A stretch of 64,000 nt of DNA, from assembly GCA_051656605.1 (NCBI GenBank), contig JBOGCF010000002.1, positions 1-64,000 of the forward strand. Direction: 5' to 3'. The notes under the pieces were generated by a model. That model saw nothing but the letters and a program-made list of their open reading frames with translations, was not told the DNA's origin and did not search any database. Shown here piece after piece: positions 38,164 to 47,632 of this stretch. A program made the position numbers and the translations under genes. Every line of letters begins with the position of its first letter. Within the stretch, counting starts at the first letter, position 1. The stretch comes from UBA12018 sp051656605. Its GTDB lineage: Bacteria > Bacteroidota > Bacteroidia > Bacteroidales > CAMTPD01.

Positions 38164-41100
38164 TTAAAGGTTGATATTAACACCCATCATATAACGTACC
38201 GGACGAGGATACAACTCTCTGTCCATCCCTCCCGAAATCTCAGGATCAAGACCTCTGTACTTGGTAATGATGATTGGGTTTTGTACGGTTCCGTATACAC
38301 GGCCGTTTACCCATTTGGTTTTGAAGCTATAGCCTAATGTGATATTATCGATCTTTAGGAACGATGCGTTTTGCACGTATAGGTCAGACAAGCGTTGGCG
38401 TGTGCTGAAGCCGTTTTCAAGTGCATAAGGCGTACGGTTCGACAAGTTGTTGTTACCAAACAAGTCACTTACGTTAAGACCGGCATTGTTAGACTCAGTA
38501 GCATTGTACATATAGTTGCCCAAGCTTACACGTCCGTTGAAACCTAAATCCCAGTTTTTGTAAGTAAACTTCGAGCTAAAGCCCATCAATACATCCGCAT
38601 CCGGTTTCTTGAATTGATACAAGTCGTTATCGTTGACAACACCATCGCTGTTGCGGTCTACATATGCACCCTCGATTGGTTTTCCGGCTTCGTCATACAT
38701 CTGTTCGTATACATAGAAAGAGCCCGGAGCGTAACCGACACTGTGTATTTTAATGGTCTTTGCACCGTTTCCTCCGGTAGATTCGAAACGTTTGCCCGGC
38801 GACACAGCCATCGCATCGTTGAATGTAAGGGAAGTGATGCGCGACTTGTTCCATGCAACATTGTAGGTTACATCCCATGTGAAATCTTTTGTTTGCACAG
38901 GTACGGCGGTAACCGAAAACTCGAGACCTTTGTTGGTAAGCGAACCGATGTTGGCTACTACCAATTCGGCAAAGTTTGTTCCGGCAGGAACGTTTACCTC
39001 CGCATTGAGCAAGTCGTTTGTTTTACGGTAGTAATAATCCAATGTACCGTTGATTCGGTTGTTTAAGAAACCGTAGTCGATACCTACGTTCCAGGTAGTT
39101 GTTGTTTCCCACTTCAAGTCGGGATTGGCAGCAGTAGGTTTCACTACGTTTACCCACTCTACATTTCCGTTTTCATCGTAAAAAGGATACATCGCGCCAC
39201 CTTTGCCCGACGACCAACTTTGTTGGCTAGGATACCAATTGTCCGAAATATCTTGCTGACCGGTTTTACCCCAGCCTAGTTTTAGTTTTAAGTCGGAAAG
39301 AAACTCCGCATCTTTGAGGAACGATTCTTGATTCAATCGCCATGCCGCAGCCAACGATGGAAACAAGCCCCAGCGATGTTTCTTGGCAAAACGAGACGAA
39401 CCGTCGTCGCGAAGTGTAAACGTAAGCAGGTATTTGTCCATCAACGAGTAGTTGAGACGACCGTAGAACGAAAGCAGTACATATTTTCTTGAATCGTCGA
39501 AGAAAGGATCAATAACCGAAGTTTCTTCGCCAAATTTCTCAGGATCGCGAGACAAGTAATACTTCACACGGTCTTTGTCTTGTTGATAACTTTGATACGA
39601 GTAACCACCCATTACATCAAAGCGGCTACTGATTTCTGTTACCTCTTTCGCATATTGCAAGTAAATATCGATCAGTTTGTTTTTGAATGTTTCATTGTAG
39701 TATTTGCGGCTACCCGATTTGTCTTTGTCTTCACCGTATTCGGCAGGAGCATTCGGAGCTACGGTTAGTTTACCGTCACTGTTTGAGTAGTCGTAAGCAA
39801 GGTTTACATTGGCTCTCAATTCAGGAAGGAAGTGAAACTTGTAGTCGAACTGCATGTTTCCTACAAATGTTTTTACATTCGAGCGGTCGCTTGTCATGTA
39901 CAACATAGAAACCGGGTTGATAGCACCTTGGCTGTTTTTGGGACCGTCGGGCGTACCGTCGTTTGTCCATGTATAATAACCTCCGTAGATGGTATTGTCG
40001 TTATAAACCGGTTTGGTTGGATCGTAAAATACCGCCGAACCGATGGCGCCTTTGTTGGCAAATCTATTTTTGATGTAACTTCCCTTTGCATTTAAGTTTA
40101 CCTTGAAGTGATCGTCGAAAAACGCAGGCGTAAACGACACACTACCGGTGTAGCGCTGGAAGTTTGATGTTTTAAGGATACCGTTTTCGTCGGTGTATCC
40201 CAACGATGCACGGAAAGGCATGTCTTTGATCGCGCCAAACATACTTACGTTGTGGTCGGTGCTTACCGCTGTGCGATAGATTTGGTCTTGCCAGTCGGTA
40301 TTGGTATCGGGATACATGTTCAAGGCTTGCTTCATCGCATCGGTCGCCGAAGGCATTCCGTTTACAAGATCACGGTATTCATTGCCCGAAAGCACGTCAA
40401 ACTTGTTGCGAGGTGAGCTTACCGATACATTGCCGGTATAGTTGATTTTCAACTTGCCCGACTTCCCTTTCTTCGTTGTAATGATGATAACCCCGTTGGA
40501 TGCTCTTGATCCGTAGATCGCGGTTGAAGAGGCATCTTTCAATACAGTAAAGGTTTCGATATCCGATGGATTGATCGTGCTGAGCCCGTTTGATAATCCA
40601 CCAACATTTTCATTACTAAGGATCACTCCGTCTACTACGATCAACGGATCGTTCTTTGCACTCAACGACGAACCGCCACGAATGCGAATGGTAGAACCCG
40701 AACCCGGTTCGCCACCGCCCGATATAACGGATACACCGGCAATCTTACCTCCAAGCAAATCTTGTGGCGAGGTAGACAATCCTTTGTTTAGTTCGTCTAC
40801 TTTAATTGCGGCAACCGATCCGGTAAGGTCTTCTTTGCGTACGCTACCGTAACCGATAACCACGACTTCGTTGAGCAATTCAGTTTTTTCTTTTAGTACA
40901 ATTGTGTGGTTTACTTTTCCGTTTACCGGAACGTCTTGTGTAATGTATCCTATATATGATACATGCAAAATTCCGTTGGCAGCAACATCGAGTGTGAAAT
41001 TCCCGTCAATGTCACTGATGGTTCCATTCGTTGGTGTTCCTTTATCGGAGATCGTTGCTCCGATAATAGGCTCCCCGATTACATCTTTTACGACACCTTT

Positions 41101-41202
41101 TACTTTTATCTTACCACTGCTTTGGGCCGAAGCATTGAGTAGGATAAACAATCCCGTAAAAAGGAAAAAAAACTTTTTCCATCCTTGTTGGTTTATTTTC
41201 AT
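38164..41202 (-). CDS. susC: SusC-like starch/maltodextrin TonB-dependent transporter
   Basis: Outer-membrane TonB-dependent transporter heading the Sus operon. It has a signal peptide (about residues 1-26), a carboxypeptidase-like domain (GVVKDVIGEPIIGATISDKG), TonB-box region LLNEVVVIGYGSVRKEDLTG, plug (GGSSLSAKNDPLIVVDGVIL and STAIYGSRASNGVIIITTK), and a barrel ending MMGVNINL. Length 1012 residues is standard. There is no STN domain, so control is unlikely to be by anti-sigma contact. A TACTTTTG promoter element lies 45 bp upstream. It is the first gene of susC-D-E-GH97-GH13. Confidence 0.96.
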   Translation of the reverse strand: MKINQQGWKKFFFLFTGLFILLNASAQSSGKIKVKGVVKDVIGEPIIGATISDKGTPTNGTISDIDGNFTLDVAANGILHVSYIGYITQDVPVNGKVNHTIVLKEKTELLNEVVVIGYGSVRKEDLTGSVAAIKVDELNKGLSTSPQDLLGGKIAGVSVISGGGEPGSGSTIRIRGGSSLSAKNDPLIVVDGVILSNENVGGLSNGLSTINPSDIETFTVLKDASSTAIYGSRASNGVIIITTKKGKSGKLKINYTGNVSVSSPRNKFDVLSGNEYRDLVNGMPSATDAMKQALNMYPDTNTDWQDQIYRTAVSTDHNVSMFGAIKDMPFRASLGYTDENGILKTSNFQRYTGSVSFTPAFFDDHFKVNLNAKGSYIKNRFANKGAIGSAVFYDPTKPVYNDNTIYGGYYTWTNDGTPDGPKNSQGAINPVSMLYMTSDRSNVKTFVGNMQFDYKFHFLPELRANVNLAYDYSNSDGKLTVAPNAPAEYGEDKDKSGSRKYYNETFKNKLIDIYLQYAKEVTEISSRFDVMGGYSYQSYQQDKDRVKYYLSRDPEKFGEETSVIDPFFDDSRKYVLLSFYGRLNYSLMDKYLLTFTLRDDGSSRFAKKHRWGLFPSLAAAWRLNQESFLKDAEFLSDLKLKLGWGKTGQQDISDNWYPSQQSWSSGKGGAMYPFYDENGNVEWVNVVKPTAANPDLKWETTTTWNVGIDYGFLNNRINGTLDYYYRKTNDLLNAEVNVPAGTNFAELVVANIGSLTNKGLEFSVTAVPVQTKDFTWDVTYNVAWNKSRITSLTFNDAMAVSPGKRFESTGGNGAKTIKIHSVGYAPGSFYVYEQMYDEAGKPIEGAYVDRNSDGVVNDNDLYQFKKPDADVLMGFSSKFTYKNWDLGFNGRVSLGNYMYNATESNNAGLNVSDLFGNNNLSNRTPYALENGFSTRQRLSDLYVQNASFLKIDNITLGYSFKTKWVNGRVYGTVQNPIIITKYRGLDPEISGGMDRELYPRPVRYMMGVNINL

Positions 41203-41246
41203 GGCTTGGCAAAATTTGAATTATTTATTCGCTCGTAATTTTAAAA

Positions 41247-41254
41247 CAAAAGTA
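41247..41254 (-). promoter_or_regulatory. putative -7 element for the Sus operon
   Basis: The minus strand reads TACTTTTG, matching TAnnTTTG. A possible TTG -33 is at 41277-41279, with about 22-bp spacing. Confidence 0.55.
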
Positions 41255-41914
41255 TAACAACAATTAATGGATACAGCAACATGGTAAAGTGTAAAAGTAA
41301 ATAGACTCAAACATTCAATACATTAAACAACAATAGTTTACACACCGATAAGATCTGTTACAAAGTAAGTATTCATTTGCATTATAGTAAACTCTCACAT
41401 ACACTATTTCATAAAACTTAATCAATAAAACTGTGAAAACATTGCTTATTGGTTGCCTTATATCCATTGGTTTTACGAATATAAACAATTCACTATACAC
41501 CCTAATCCGATGGGCTGCAAAGCATCTTATTGTAAAATGATAATTTATCACACATTTGTAAGGATACAAATAAAGGCTTCTTTTTTCGTCTCAAAAGGTC
41601 ATTTTATCGCTAGACGAACAAAAACGAATACCATCTTGAATCTACCACATTGCCACCCCAAAGCCGGCAATCGCTTACACACTCGGTACGTCTTCAATAA
41701 GCAAGTTCGCAACAGACTGACAGAAAAAACAAAAAGAGCTCCGCAAGCAAACACCTTGCAAAACTCTTTCTCCTGAGAATCGTTTCTACCCAAACCTACG
41801 GCCAATGACACACGCACAACACCTTCTCATGCAAACAACCACTACTCCTTACCCCTACTACAACATTACGCACGCTCGGTGCGTATATTCACTCACGCTT
41901 GGTGCATGATTTCG

Positions 41915-42140
41915 TTTTCAATGAAGACTGTTTTATGTCTTCGTTATAACTGCAAACACTCTTCGGGGAAAACTTTTACAGTCTTCACGGTAACTATCTG
42001 AAATCTTCATGAACATGAAAAAAAGTCTTCGCAAGAACTAAATGACCTTTTCCCAAGAACTAAACATGCTTTTCGGGCAAACCAAGCAAGGTTTTTGCAA
42101 AAAGCAAGCAACCTTTCTATCACCCATCAATAAAATCCTT
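41915..42140. repeat. 22-bp-phased degenerate tandem array
   Basis: A pyrimidine pentamer recurs at exactly 22-bp steps: TCTTC at 41938, 41960, 41982, 42004 and 42026, TTTTC at 42048 and 42070, TTTTT at 42092, TTTCT at 42114, TCCTT at 42136. One further TTTTC at 41915 is 23 bp before the first. Between them most positions vary, but the last seven bases of each unit tend to AACTAA or AAxCAA. 22 bp is not a multiple of 3 and equals two helical turns, so it is likely a non-coding, same-face motif series. Confidence 0.7.
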
Positions 42141-42379
42141 ATAAAAAGCACTGACACATCCTATCCAAACCTCAAACCCACTACGCCAAAACCCATTTTC
42201 CCAACCCTCAAAAATCACAAATCTCACCAATCTAGCGCGCAAAACCCCACCAATCAACCCAGTTTCCATCCAATGCAAACAAGGCTTCGTGTATTTTTTT
42301 ACTTGTGATATGCGTTTATAGAACAACGCATCCATCCGTTTGACCAAATACCCATATCTCGTCCATTAAAACGCAAGCA

Positions 42380-42937
42380 CTAAGCCTGATAATCATTCAC
42401 CTTGAAAAGCATGGCAATGAGTGGTAAGTAATCATATAACTCAAGCTTCAACAACTTTAGGGATTGCTGTATGCGGTAGTCGACCGTCTTGGATGACACG
42501 TTTAGTTTTTGTGCAATCTCGGCATACGTCATGTGCTGAAATCGATGCATTTCAAATGCTTCCCTATACGTTGGCGGCAGGTTATTTATGGCCGTATCTA
42601 TTCGCTTTACAAGTTCTTCCACAACATAAAAGTCGGGATCTTCAAATAGTTCGCGCAGTTCTAACCGAAACGATTCGATCACATTATTTTGCCGTTGCAA
42701 TTTATCGATTTGAGATAAGCAGCGATTTCGAACGGCCTTAAATAAATAAGCTTTCAATGATAGGTCGATGTTGAGTTCTTTGTGGTTTTCCCAATACCAA
42801 ATCATTACGTCTTGTACAACTTCTTCTGCGTCTTGTGGCACAATATATTGAAGCGCGTAACTATACAGCATCGGATAATACTCCCGGAATATTACCTCAA
42901 ACGGCGGACTGGTTGATTTAAAAATTGAGCTAAGCAT
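42380..42937 (-). CDS. ECF RNA polymerase sigma factor
   Basis: Sigma-70 family ECF factor, 185 residues. Region 2 (about 10-75: FREYYPMLYSYALQYIV, DAEEVVQDVMIWYWENH) recognises the -10 and core; region 4 (about 118-170: NLPPTYREAFEMHRFQHMTY, AEIAQKLNVSSKTVDYRIQQ) is the -35 HTH. It belongs to the Bacteroides-type sigma-70 expansion group. It is transcribed divergently from the FecR-like anti-sigma gene. By analogy it would be released on ligand sensing by the STN-SusC and activate the SusCD genes. Divergent rather than same-strand order is unusual. Confidence 0.93.
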   Translation of the reverse strand: MLSSIFKSTSPPFEVIFREYYPMLYSYALQYIVPQDAEEVVQDVMIWYWENHKELNIDLSLKAYLFKAVRNRCLSQIDKLQRQNNVIESFRLELRELFEDPDFYVVEELVKRIDTAINNLPPTYREAFEMHRFQHMTYAEIAQKLNVSSKTVDYRIQQSLKLLKLELYDYLPLIAMLFKVNDYQA

Positions 42938-43092
42938 AGGTAAGTCTTTTTACGTTAAGGGGCTTTTTCAACCTCTTTGACAAAGTAATATTAAAAAAAA
43001 GAATAAAAAAAGTTTGGATTTGGTTTAGGAGGTTTCTTTTTGTATTCGTCATATATACGTAATTGAAATGAAAAGTAATCCATTCAAATCGT

Positions 43093-44118
43093 ATGACATC
43101 AACGGATAAATATAAAATAGACTTCCCCGCTTACTTCTCGGGATCATTAACTGGGCACGAAGAAAAAGAGGCAGAGCAGTGGATCAATCGAAACGAAGAG
43201 AACCGCAAAATCGCGCAAGAGGCATACGTTCTCTATCAATCGATGAATTCGCTCGCGGCCATCGTTGGCGTAGATGTAGAGAGCGCGCTGCAAAAAACAA
43301 ATTCACGGATGAGACGGAATTCCCGTTTCACACTGTACAAGACTGCAGCCAAAAGGCTGGAGCGTGTTGCGGCAATCTTATTTATCCCTTTGCTTATTTC
43401 GGCATACTTTATATACAACAGACAATCATCGCAGCCGGTGCAGCTTTTAGAATACAAAACAATGCCCGGAATGATTGCTTCCATACTACTACCCGACAGT
43501 ACGCATGTATGGCTTAATGGAAACTCATCGATCAAGTATCCGTCAGAATTTGCGGGAAATGAACGAAATGTTGCCATACAAGGAGAGGCATTCTTCGAGG
43601 TAAAGAAAGATGCACGCAAACGTTTTGTCGTAGAAAGCACAAACAATACACGCGTAGAAGTGTTTGGGACAACGTTTAATATTGTTGCCTTTGAGCAAAC
43701 TCCGGTAGCCGTAACGCTGACCAGCGGTGCCGTCGACTTCATTTACAACACTCCAAATGCAAAAGAGACCCGAATAAAGCTGAACCCCAACAATAAAGTG
43801 ATATACAATCAGGATACAAACGAATGCACCCACGTGCCAAACGCGTCTGTCGCAACCGACATTGCATGGAAAGAGGGTAAAGTTGTCTTGAGGAATACAT
43901 CGCTGGAAGATGCGCTCGAGGTTCTGTCCCGCAGATTCAATGCAGAGTTCAGGGTGAAGGATCGTGCTCTGTACAACCTACATTTTACAGGCGAATTTAA
44001 AACACAGCAGCTGTCGAAGATTTTAGATCACTTCATGCTTGCGTCTTCCATTCACTATAAAATCATAGAAGATGACACGCTCTCTCCCGAGAAAACCGTC
44101 ATCGAACTCTATAAATAA
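43093..44118 (+). CDS. FecR-like anti-sigma factor
   Basis: Inner-membrane protein that receives the signal from the STN domain of SusC and controls an ECF sigma factor. The N-terminal cytoplasmic part (1-90) precedes one transmembrane span, RVAAILFIPLLISAYFIYN (91-109). The periplasmic part contains the FecR domain (MIASILLPDSTHVWLNGNSS, GEAFFEVKKDARKRFVVES) and a C-terminal DUF4974 region (LEDALEVLSRRFNAEFRV). At 341 residues the size is standard. It is followed 108 bp later by the STN-SusC gene, with a perfect 8-bp inverted repeat in the gap. Confidence 0.93.
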   Translation: MTSTDKYKIDFPAYFSGSLTGHEEKEAEQWINRNEENRKIAQEAYVLYQSMNSLAAIVGVDVESALQKTNSRMRRNSRFTLYKTAAKRLERVAAILFIPLLISAYFIYNRQSSQPVQLLEYKTMPGMIASILLPDSTHVWLNGNSSIKYPSEFAGNERNVAIQGEAFFEVKKDARKRFVVESTNNTRVEVFGTTFNIVAFEQTPVAVTLTSGAVDFIYNTPNAKETRIKLNPNNKVIYNQDTNECTHVPNASVATDIAWKEGKVVLRNTSLEDALEVLSRRFNAEFRVKDRALYNLHFTGEFKTQQLSKILDHFMLASSIHYKIIEDDTLSPEKTVIELYK

Positions 44119-44166
44119 TCCCCATGTAAAACGAAAGAAACAGCGTTGCAACAAACCGGCACCTTC

Positions 44167-44190
44167 TTTGCACATTTTATATTGTGCAAA
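44167..44190. repeat. perfect inverted repeat upstream of the STN-SusC
   Basis: TTTGCACA and TGTGCAAA separated by 8 nt, between the fecR stop and the susC ATG (44227). It could be an operator for the ECF system or a transcript hairpin. Confidence 0.6.
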
Positions 44191-44226
44191 CCGAAACGAA
44201 TAATATCTAATTTAAATCTATACAAC

Positions 44227-47200
44227 ATGGTATTTAGAAAAAAGCTAGACCTCGAAAGATCAAGTAAAACTTCTGATCTAAGTTTCTTTGGAAAAACAAA
44301 AGCACGGCAAAGACTGATTGCTTTATGTATTTTGGCATCAACACCCTTATCTACCTATGCCTCTGTTGCGGATGGAGATATAAGGCTCTCAATTCAAGTA
44401 AAAAACACATCACTACAGCAAGTACTGGACTTGATAGAAGACCGCTCGGAATATAAGTTCTTCTTCAACAACAACCAGGTAGATACGCAACAACTGGTAT
44501 CCGTAAATACGGAAGGCTCCGATGTATTTGAGATATTAAAACGGGTATTGAAAGATACAGACCTCGAATATTCGGTAATGGATAAAAACATCATTCTCGC
44601 AAAAAAAGCAAACGAAAAGCAACGCGACAATGAAGCGAAAACAAGCGTACAAAACCAGAAAGAAAAGAAAATAACGGGCACAATCACAGACCAAAGTGGC
44701 GAACCGATCATCGGTGCAAACGTAAGACTTAAAGGCTCTACAACAGGCACCATCTCCGACTTTGACGGAAACTTTGAGCTCACAGTTCCGTCAAACGGCA
44801 CACTAATCATCTCTTACATCGGCTACATGCCGCAAGAAGTAGCCGTAAATGGCAAATCAGTTATACCTGTAACCATGCGTGAAGATACCAAGAATCTAGA
44901 AGAAGTGGTCGTTACTGCCCTCGGTATCAAACGTGAAGAAAAAGCTCTTGGCTACGCAGTACAAAAGGTAGCCGGAGACAATTTAGCGAACGTAAAAACG
45001 GTTGATGTAGCCACTGCTCTAACAGGAAAAGTAGCCGGCCTGAACGTGAAAAACAGTACTGAGTTTAATACGGCACCAACGATACAGTTACGTGGCGAAT
45101 CTCCTCTTTTAGTTATTGACGGTGTACCTTATGGAAACTTTTCACTCCGTGATATTCCGGCAGATGATATCGAATCGTTAGATGTACTTAAAGGAGCTGT
45201 TGCTTCCGCACTATACGGAGCCAGAGGTGGTGCCGGAGCAATCATGGTTACGACAAAAAAAGGAAGTCAGGAAGGTTTAAATATCCAACTCAATAGTAGT
45301 ACCATGTTTAATGCCGGATACCTTGCCATACCGGAGGCGCAAAGTGGATATAGTACCGGGATTGGAGGTAAGTATAATCCTGCCGATTATGTTTGGGGTG
45401 ATAAGCTTGATATCGGACGTACTGCTGTACAATATAATCCGTATACATATGAATGGGAAGAAATGCCTTTAACTTCGAAAGGGAAAGACAACTTCCGAAA
45501 CTTCCTTGAGACTGGTTTTATCACAAACAACAATATTAACATCAGTCAGAAAGGCAAATACGGAAGTTTTCGAACTTCATTGACCCATGTATATAATAAA
45601 GGACAATACCCAAACCAAAAACTTAATAAGATTACATATAGTGTTTCCGGTGATATGAAGTTTGGAAAATTGTCTTTTGAGGGTGGGGCAATCTACAACA
45701 AACGCTTTTATCCAAACGGCGAAGGTGCCGGATATGGAGGAGGTGGTTACATCTATAATTTGCTTGTGTGGACTGGTACGGACTACGATTTGAGAGATTA
45801 TAAGAACTATTGGATAAAGAAGGATGAGCAACAAAATTGGATGAATGACGTTTGGTATGATAATCCGTATTTCCTGGCTCAGGAACAAACATCAAAGAAT
45901 GATTATGATAAAGTTAATGGATATCTATATGGAAAATATGAGATCTTTCCTTGGCTTAACTTCTCTATACGTACCGGAGTTGATGCGTATATATCTCGCT
46001 CTGAATGGAAAAATCCCGTTGGAGCAAGAGGCGGATGGCATAAAAACGGATATTTTGAAGTTGCTAAAGCTTCTGGATTTAGCATAAACAATGACGCTCT
46101 TCTTATGGCTGAAAAGAAGCTGGGCGACTTTTCTCTTGATGGATTTGTTGGTGCTACAATCTATTATTACTTTGATGATAAAGTTTCAGCAAATACACGA
46201 AATGGATTAAGTATCCCCGGATTCTACTCACTAAATTCTTCTGTGGATCCTATAAAAGCTTCTAGCTCATATACTCAAAAACAATTAAATTCTGTTTATG
46301 GAAAATTCTCTGCATCTTGGAAGAGTGCTGTTTTCATTGATGTAACGGGACGTAACGACTGGTCGTCTACTCTGCCTTCTGAAACAAGGTCTTACTTTTA
46401 TCCGTCTGCTGCTGCTAGCATCGTTTTGTCTGAGTTTTTTGAAAATCCTTCATGGTTAGACTTATGGAAAGTGAGAGGTTCATGGACTGTTACAAAGAAT
46501 GACTTAGGTGTATACGAGACGAATCAAGCATATAGTATACAAACCAATGTATGGAATGGCCTAAACACTGCGATATACCCTTCATCTATTCGAAATTCAT
46601 TGTTAGAACCAACCTCTTCTAGATCTTATGAAATAGGAACAGCATTTTTCCTTCTTCAAAACAAACTTCGCTTTGATGTTACATACTATAATAAGCTGAA
46701 ATACAATTTGACAAGGAGTGCGCAAATTAGTGCAACATCCGGTTTTACAAGTACGCTTATTAATTACGACGAAGAACAGGTTAGAAAGGGGGTTGAAGTT
46801 TCTGCTACGGCTAATATTATTGAAACTAAAAACTGGGATTGGAGTATCCAAGGGAACTGGTCGCGAGATCGCTATTATTATTCACAAGTGGATCCAATCT
46901 ATTCAACACAAAAGCCTTGGGTTGCAGCAGGTGAACGTTGGGACTGGTACGGAGTATATGACTGGGAACGAGATCCAAGTGGAAATATTATTCATAACAA
47001 TGGATATCCTGTAAAAAGTAAGTACCAATCAGTTAAAGGCTTTGAATATCCTGATTGGATTTGGGGACTTAATACGCATATTCGATACAAAAATATATCC
47101 GCAACCTTATCGTTTGACGGCCGTGTAGGTGGATTGGCTTTTGCTAGAACAGAACAGGCTATGTGGAATTCAGGCTCTCACCCTGCTAGTGATAACCAAT

Positions 47201-47628
47201 GGCGCTACGACGAAGTTGTAAATGGGAACAAAAGCTATATTGGACAAGGTGTTAAGGTCATCTCAGGTGCAGTAGAGTATGATACAAATGGGAATATCTT
47301 AAATGACACACGTATTTTTGCACCAAATGACACAGAAGTTTCTTATGAAAGTTACATCAGAACCTATGAGCCATGGTCTGGAAATGCAGTTTTCCAGAAT
47401 ATTAGAAAAACAACGTTCTTTAAATTAAGAGAATTATCAATAACCTATAGCTTGCCTAATTCACTCTTAGAAAAGACAAAGATTAAAGGAGCTTCGATTG
47501 GATTCGTCGGAAACAATTTATTTATCTGGGCTAAAGAGTTTAAATATTCCGATCCGGATGTAGACTCTGATAACCTTAGTTCTCCGTCAATGAGATATCT
47601 TGGGTTCAACATCAAATTAAATCTATAA
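44227..47628 (+). CDS. SusC-like transporter with STN signalling domain
   Basis: TonB-dependent outer-membrane transporter that also signals. The ATG at 44227 is preferred over a TTG at 44146. After a signal-peptide region (ending near TYAS) comes the secretin/TonB N-terminal (STN) domain (IRLSIQVKNTSLQQVLDLIE and YKFFFNNNQVD...), then a carboxypeptidase-like domain (GTITDQSGEPIIGANVRLKG), and the plug from LEEVVVTALGIKREEKALGY, then a barrel ending LGFNIKLNL. STN contacts FecR. About 1133 residues. The later part looks more AT-rich than its start. Paired with the next SusD gene (4-bp gap). Confidence 0.94.
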   Translation: MVFRKKLDLERSSKTSDLSFFGKTKARQRLIALCILASTPLSTYASVADGDIRLSIQVKNTSLQQVLDLIEDRSEYKFFFNNNQVDTQQLVSVNTEGSDVFEILKRVLKDTDLEYSVMDKNIILAKKANEKQRDNEAKTSVQNQKEKKITGTITDQSGEPIIGANVRLKGSTTGTISDFDGNFELTVPSNGTLIISYIGYMPQEVAVNGKSVIPVTMREDTKNLEEVVVTALGIKREEKALGYAVQKVAGDNLANVKTVDVATALTGKVAGLNVKNSTEFNTAPTIQLRGESPLLVIDGVPYGNFSLRDIPADDIESLDVLKGAVASALYGARGGAGAIMVTTKKGSQEGLNIQLNSSTMFNAGYLAIPEAQSGYSTGIGGKYNPADYVWGDKLDIGRTAVQYNPYTYEWEEMPLTSKGKDNFRNFLETGFITNNNINISQKGKYGSFRTSLTHVYNKGQYPNQKLNKITYSVSGDMKFGKLSFEGGAIYNKRFYPNGEGAGYGGGGYIYNLLVWTGTDYDLRDYKNYWIKKDEQQNWMNDVWYDNPYFLAQEQTSKNDYDKVNGYLYGKYEIFPWLNFSIRTGVDAYISRSEWKNPVGARGGWHKNGYFEVAKASGFSINNDALLMAEKKLGDFSLDGFVGATIYYYFDDKVSANTRNGLSIPGFYSLNSSVDPIKASSSYTQKQLNSVYGKFSASWKSAVFIDVTGRNDWSSTLPSETRSYFYPSAAASIVLSEFFENPSWLDLWKVRGSWTVTKNDLGVYETNQAYSIQTNVWNGLNTAIYPSSIRNSLLEPTSSRSYEIGTAFFLLQNKLRFDVTYYNKLKYNLTRSAQISATSGFTSTLINYDEEQVRKGVEVSATANIIETKNWDWSIQGNWSRDRYYYSQVDPIYSTQKPWVAAGERWDWYGVYDWERDPSGNIIHNNGYPVKSKYQSVKGFEYPDWIWGLNTHIRYKNISATLSFDGRVGGLAFARTEQAMWNSGSHPASDNQWRYDEVVNGNKSYIGQGVKVISGAVEYDTNGNILNDTRIFAPNDTEVSYESYIRTYEPWSGNAVFQNIRKTTFFKLRELSITYSLPNSLLEKTKIKGASIGFVGNNLFIWAKEFKYSDPDVDSDNLSSPSMRYLGFNIKLNL

Positions 47629-47632
47629 AGCT

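Larger units (their letters stand above)
41203..42379. other. 1.18-kb gene-free region with phased repeats
   Basis: No convincing gene. It contains the Sus promoter (41247), a weak palindrome near 41734-41772, three copies of a CACxCTCGGTRCGT-like motif (about 41678, 41873 and 41895), the 22-bp phased array (41915-42140) and then a G-poor, CA-rich stretch to about 42270. The short frames that cross it lack family features and are not called. Confidence 0.6.

Noticed and set aside
41453..41817. Short frames on both strands in the gene-free region
   Set aside because: They overlap each other, lack recognisable domains, and start in AT-rich DNA without promoter signals.
41915..42140. CRISPR array interpretation of the 22-bp phased repeat
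   Set aside because: There is no conserved repeat of 25 bp or more, no spacer of fixed length distinct from the repeat, and no cas genes nearby.
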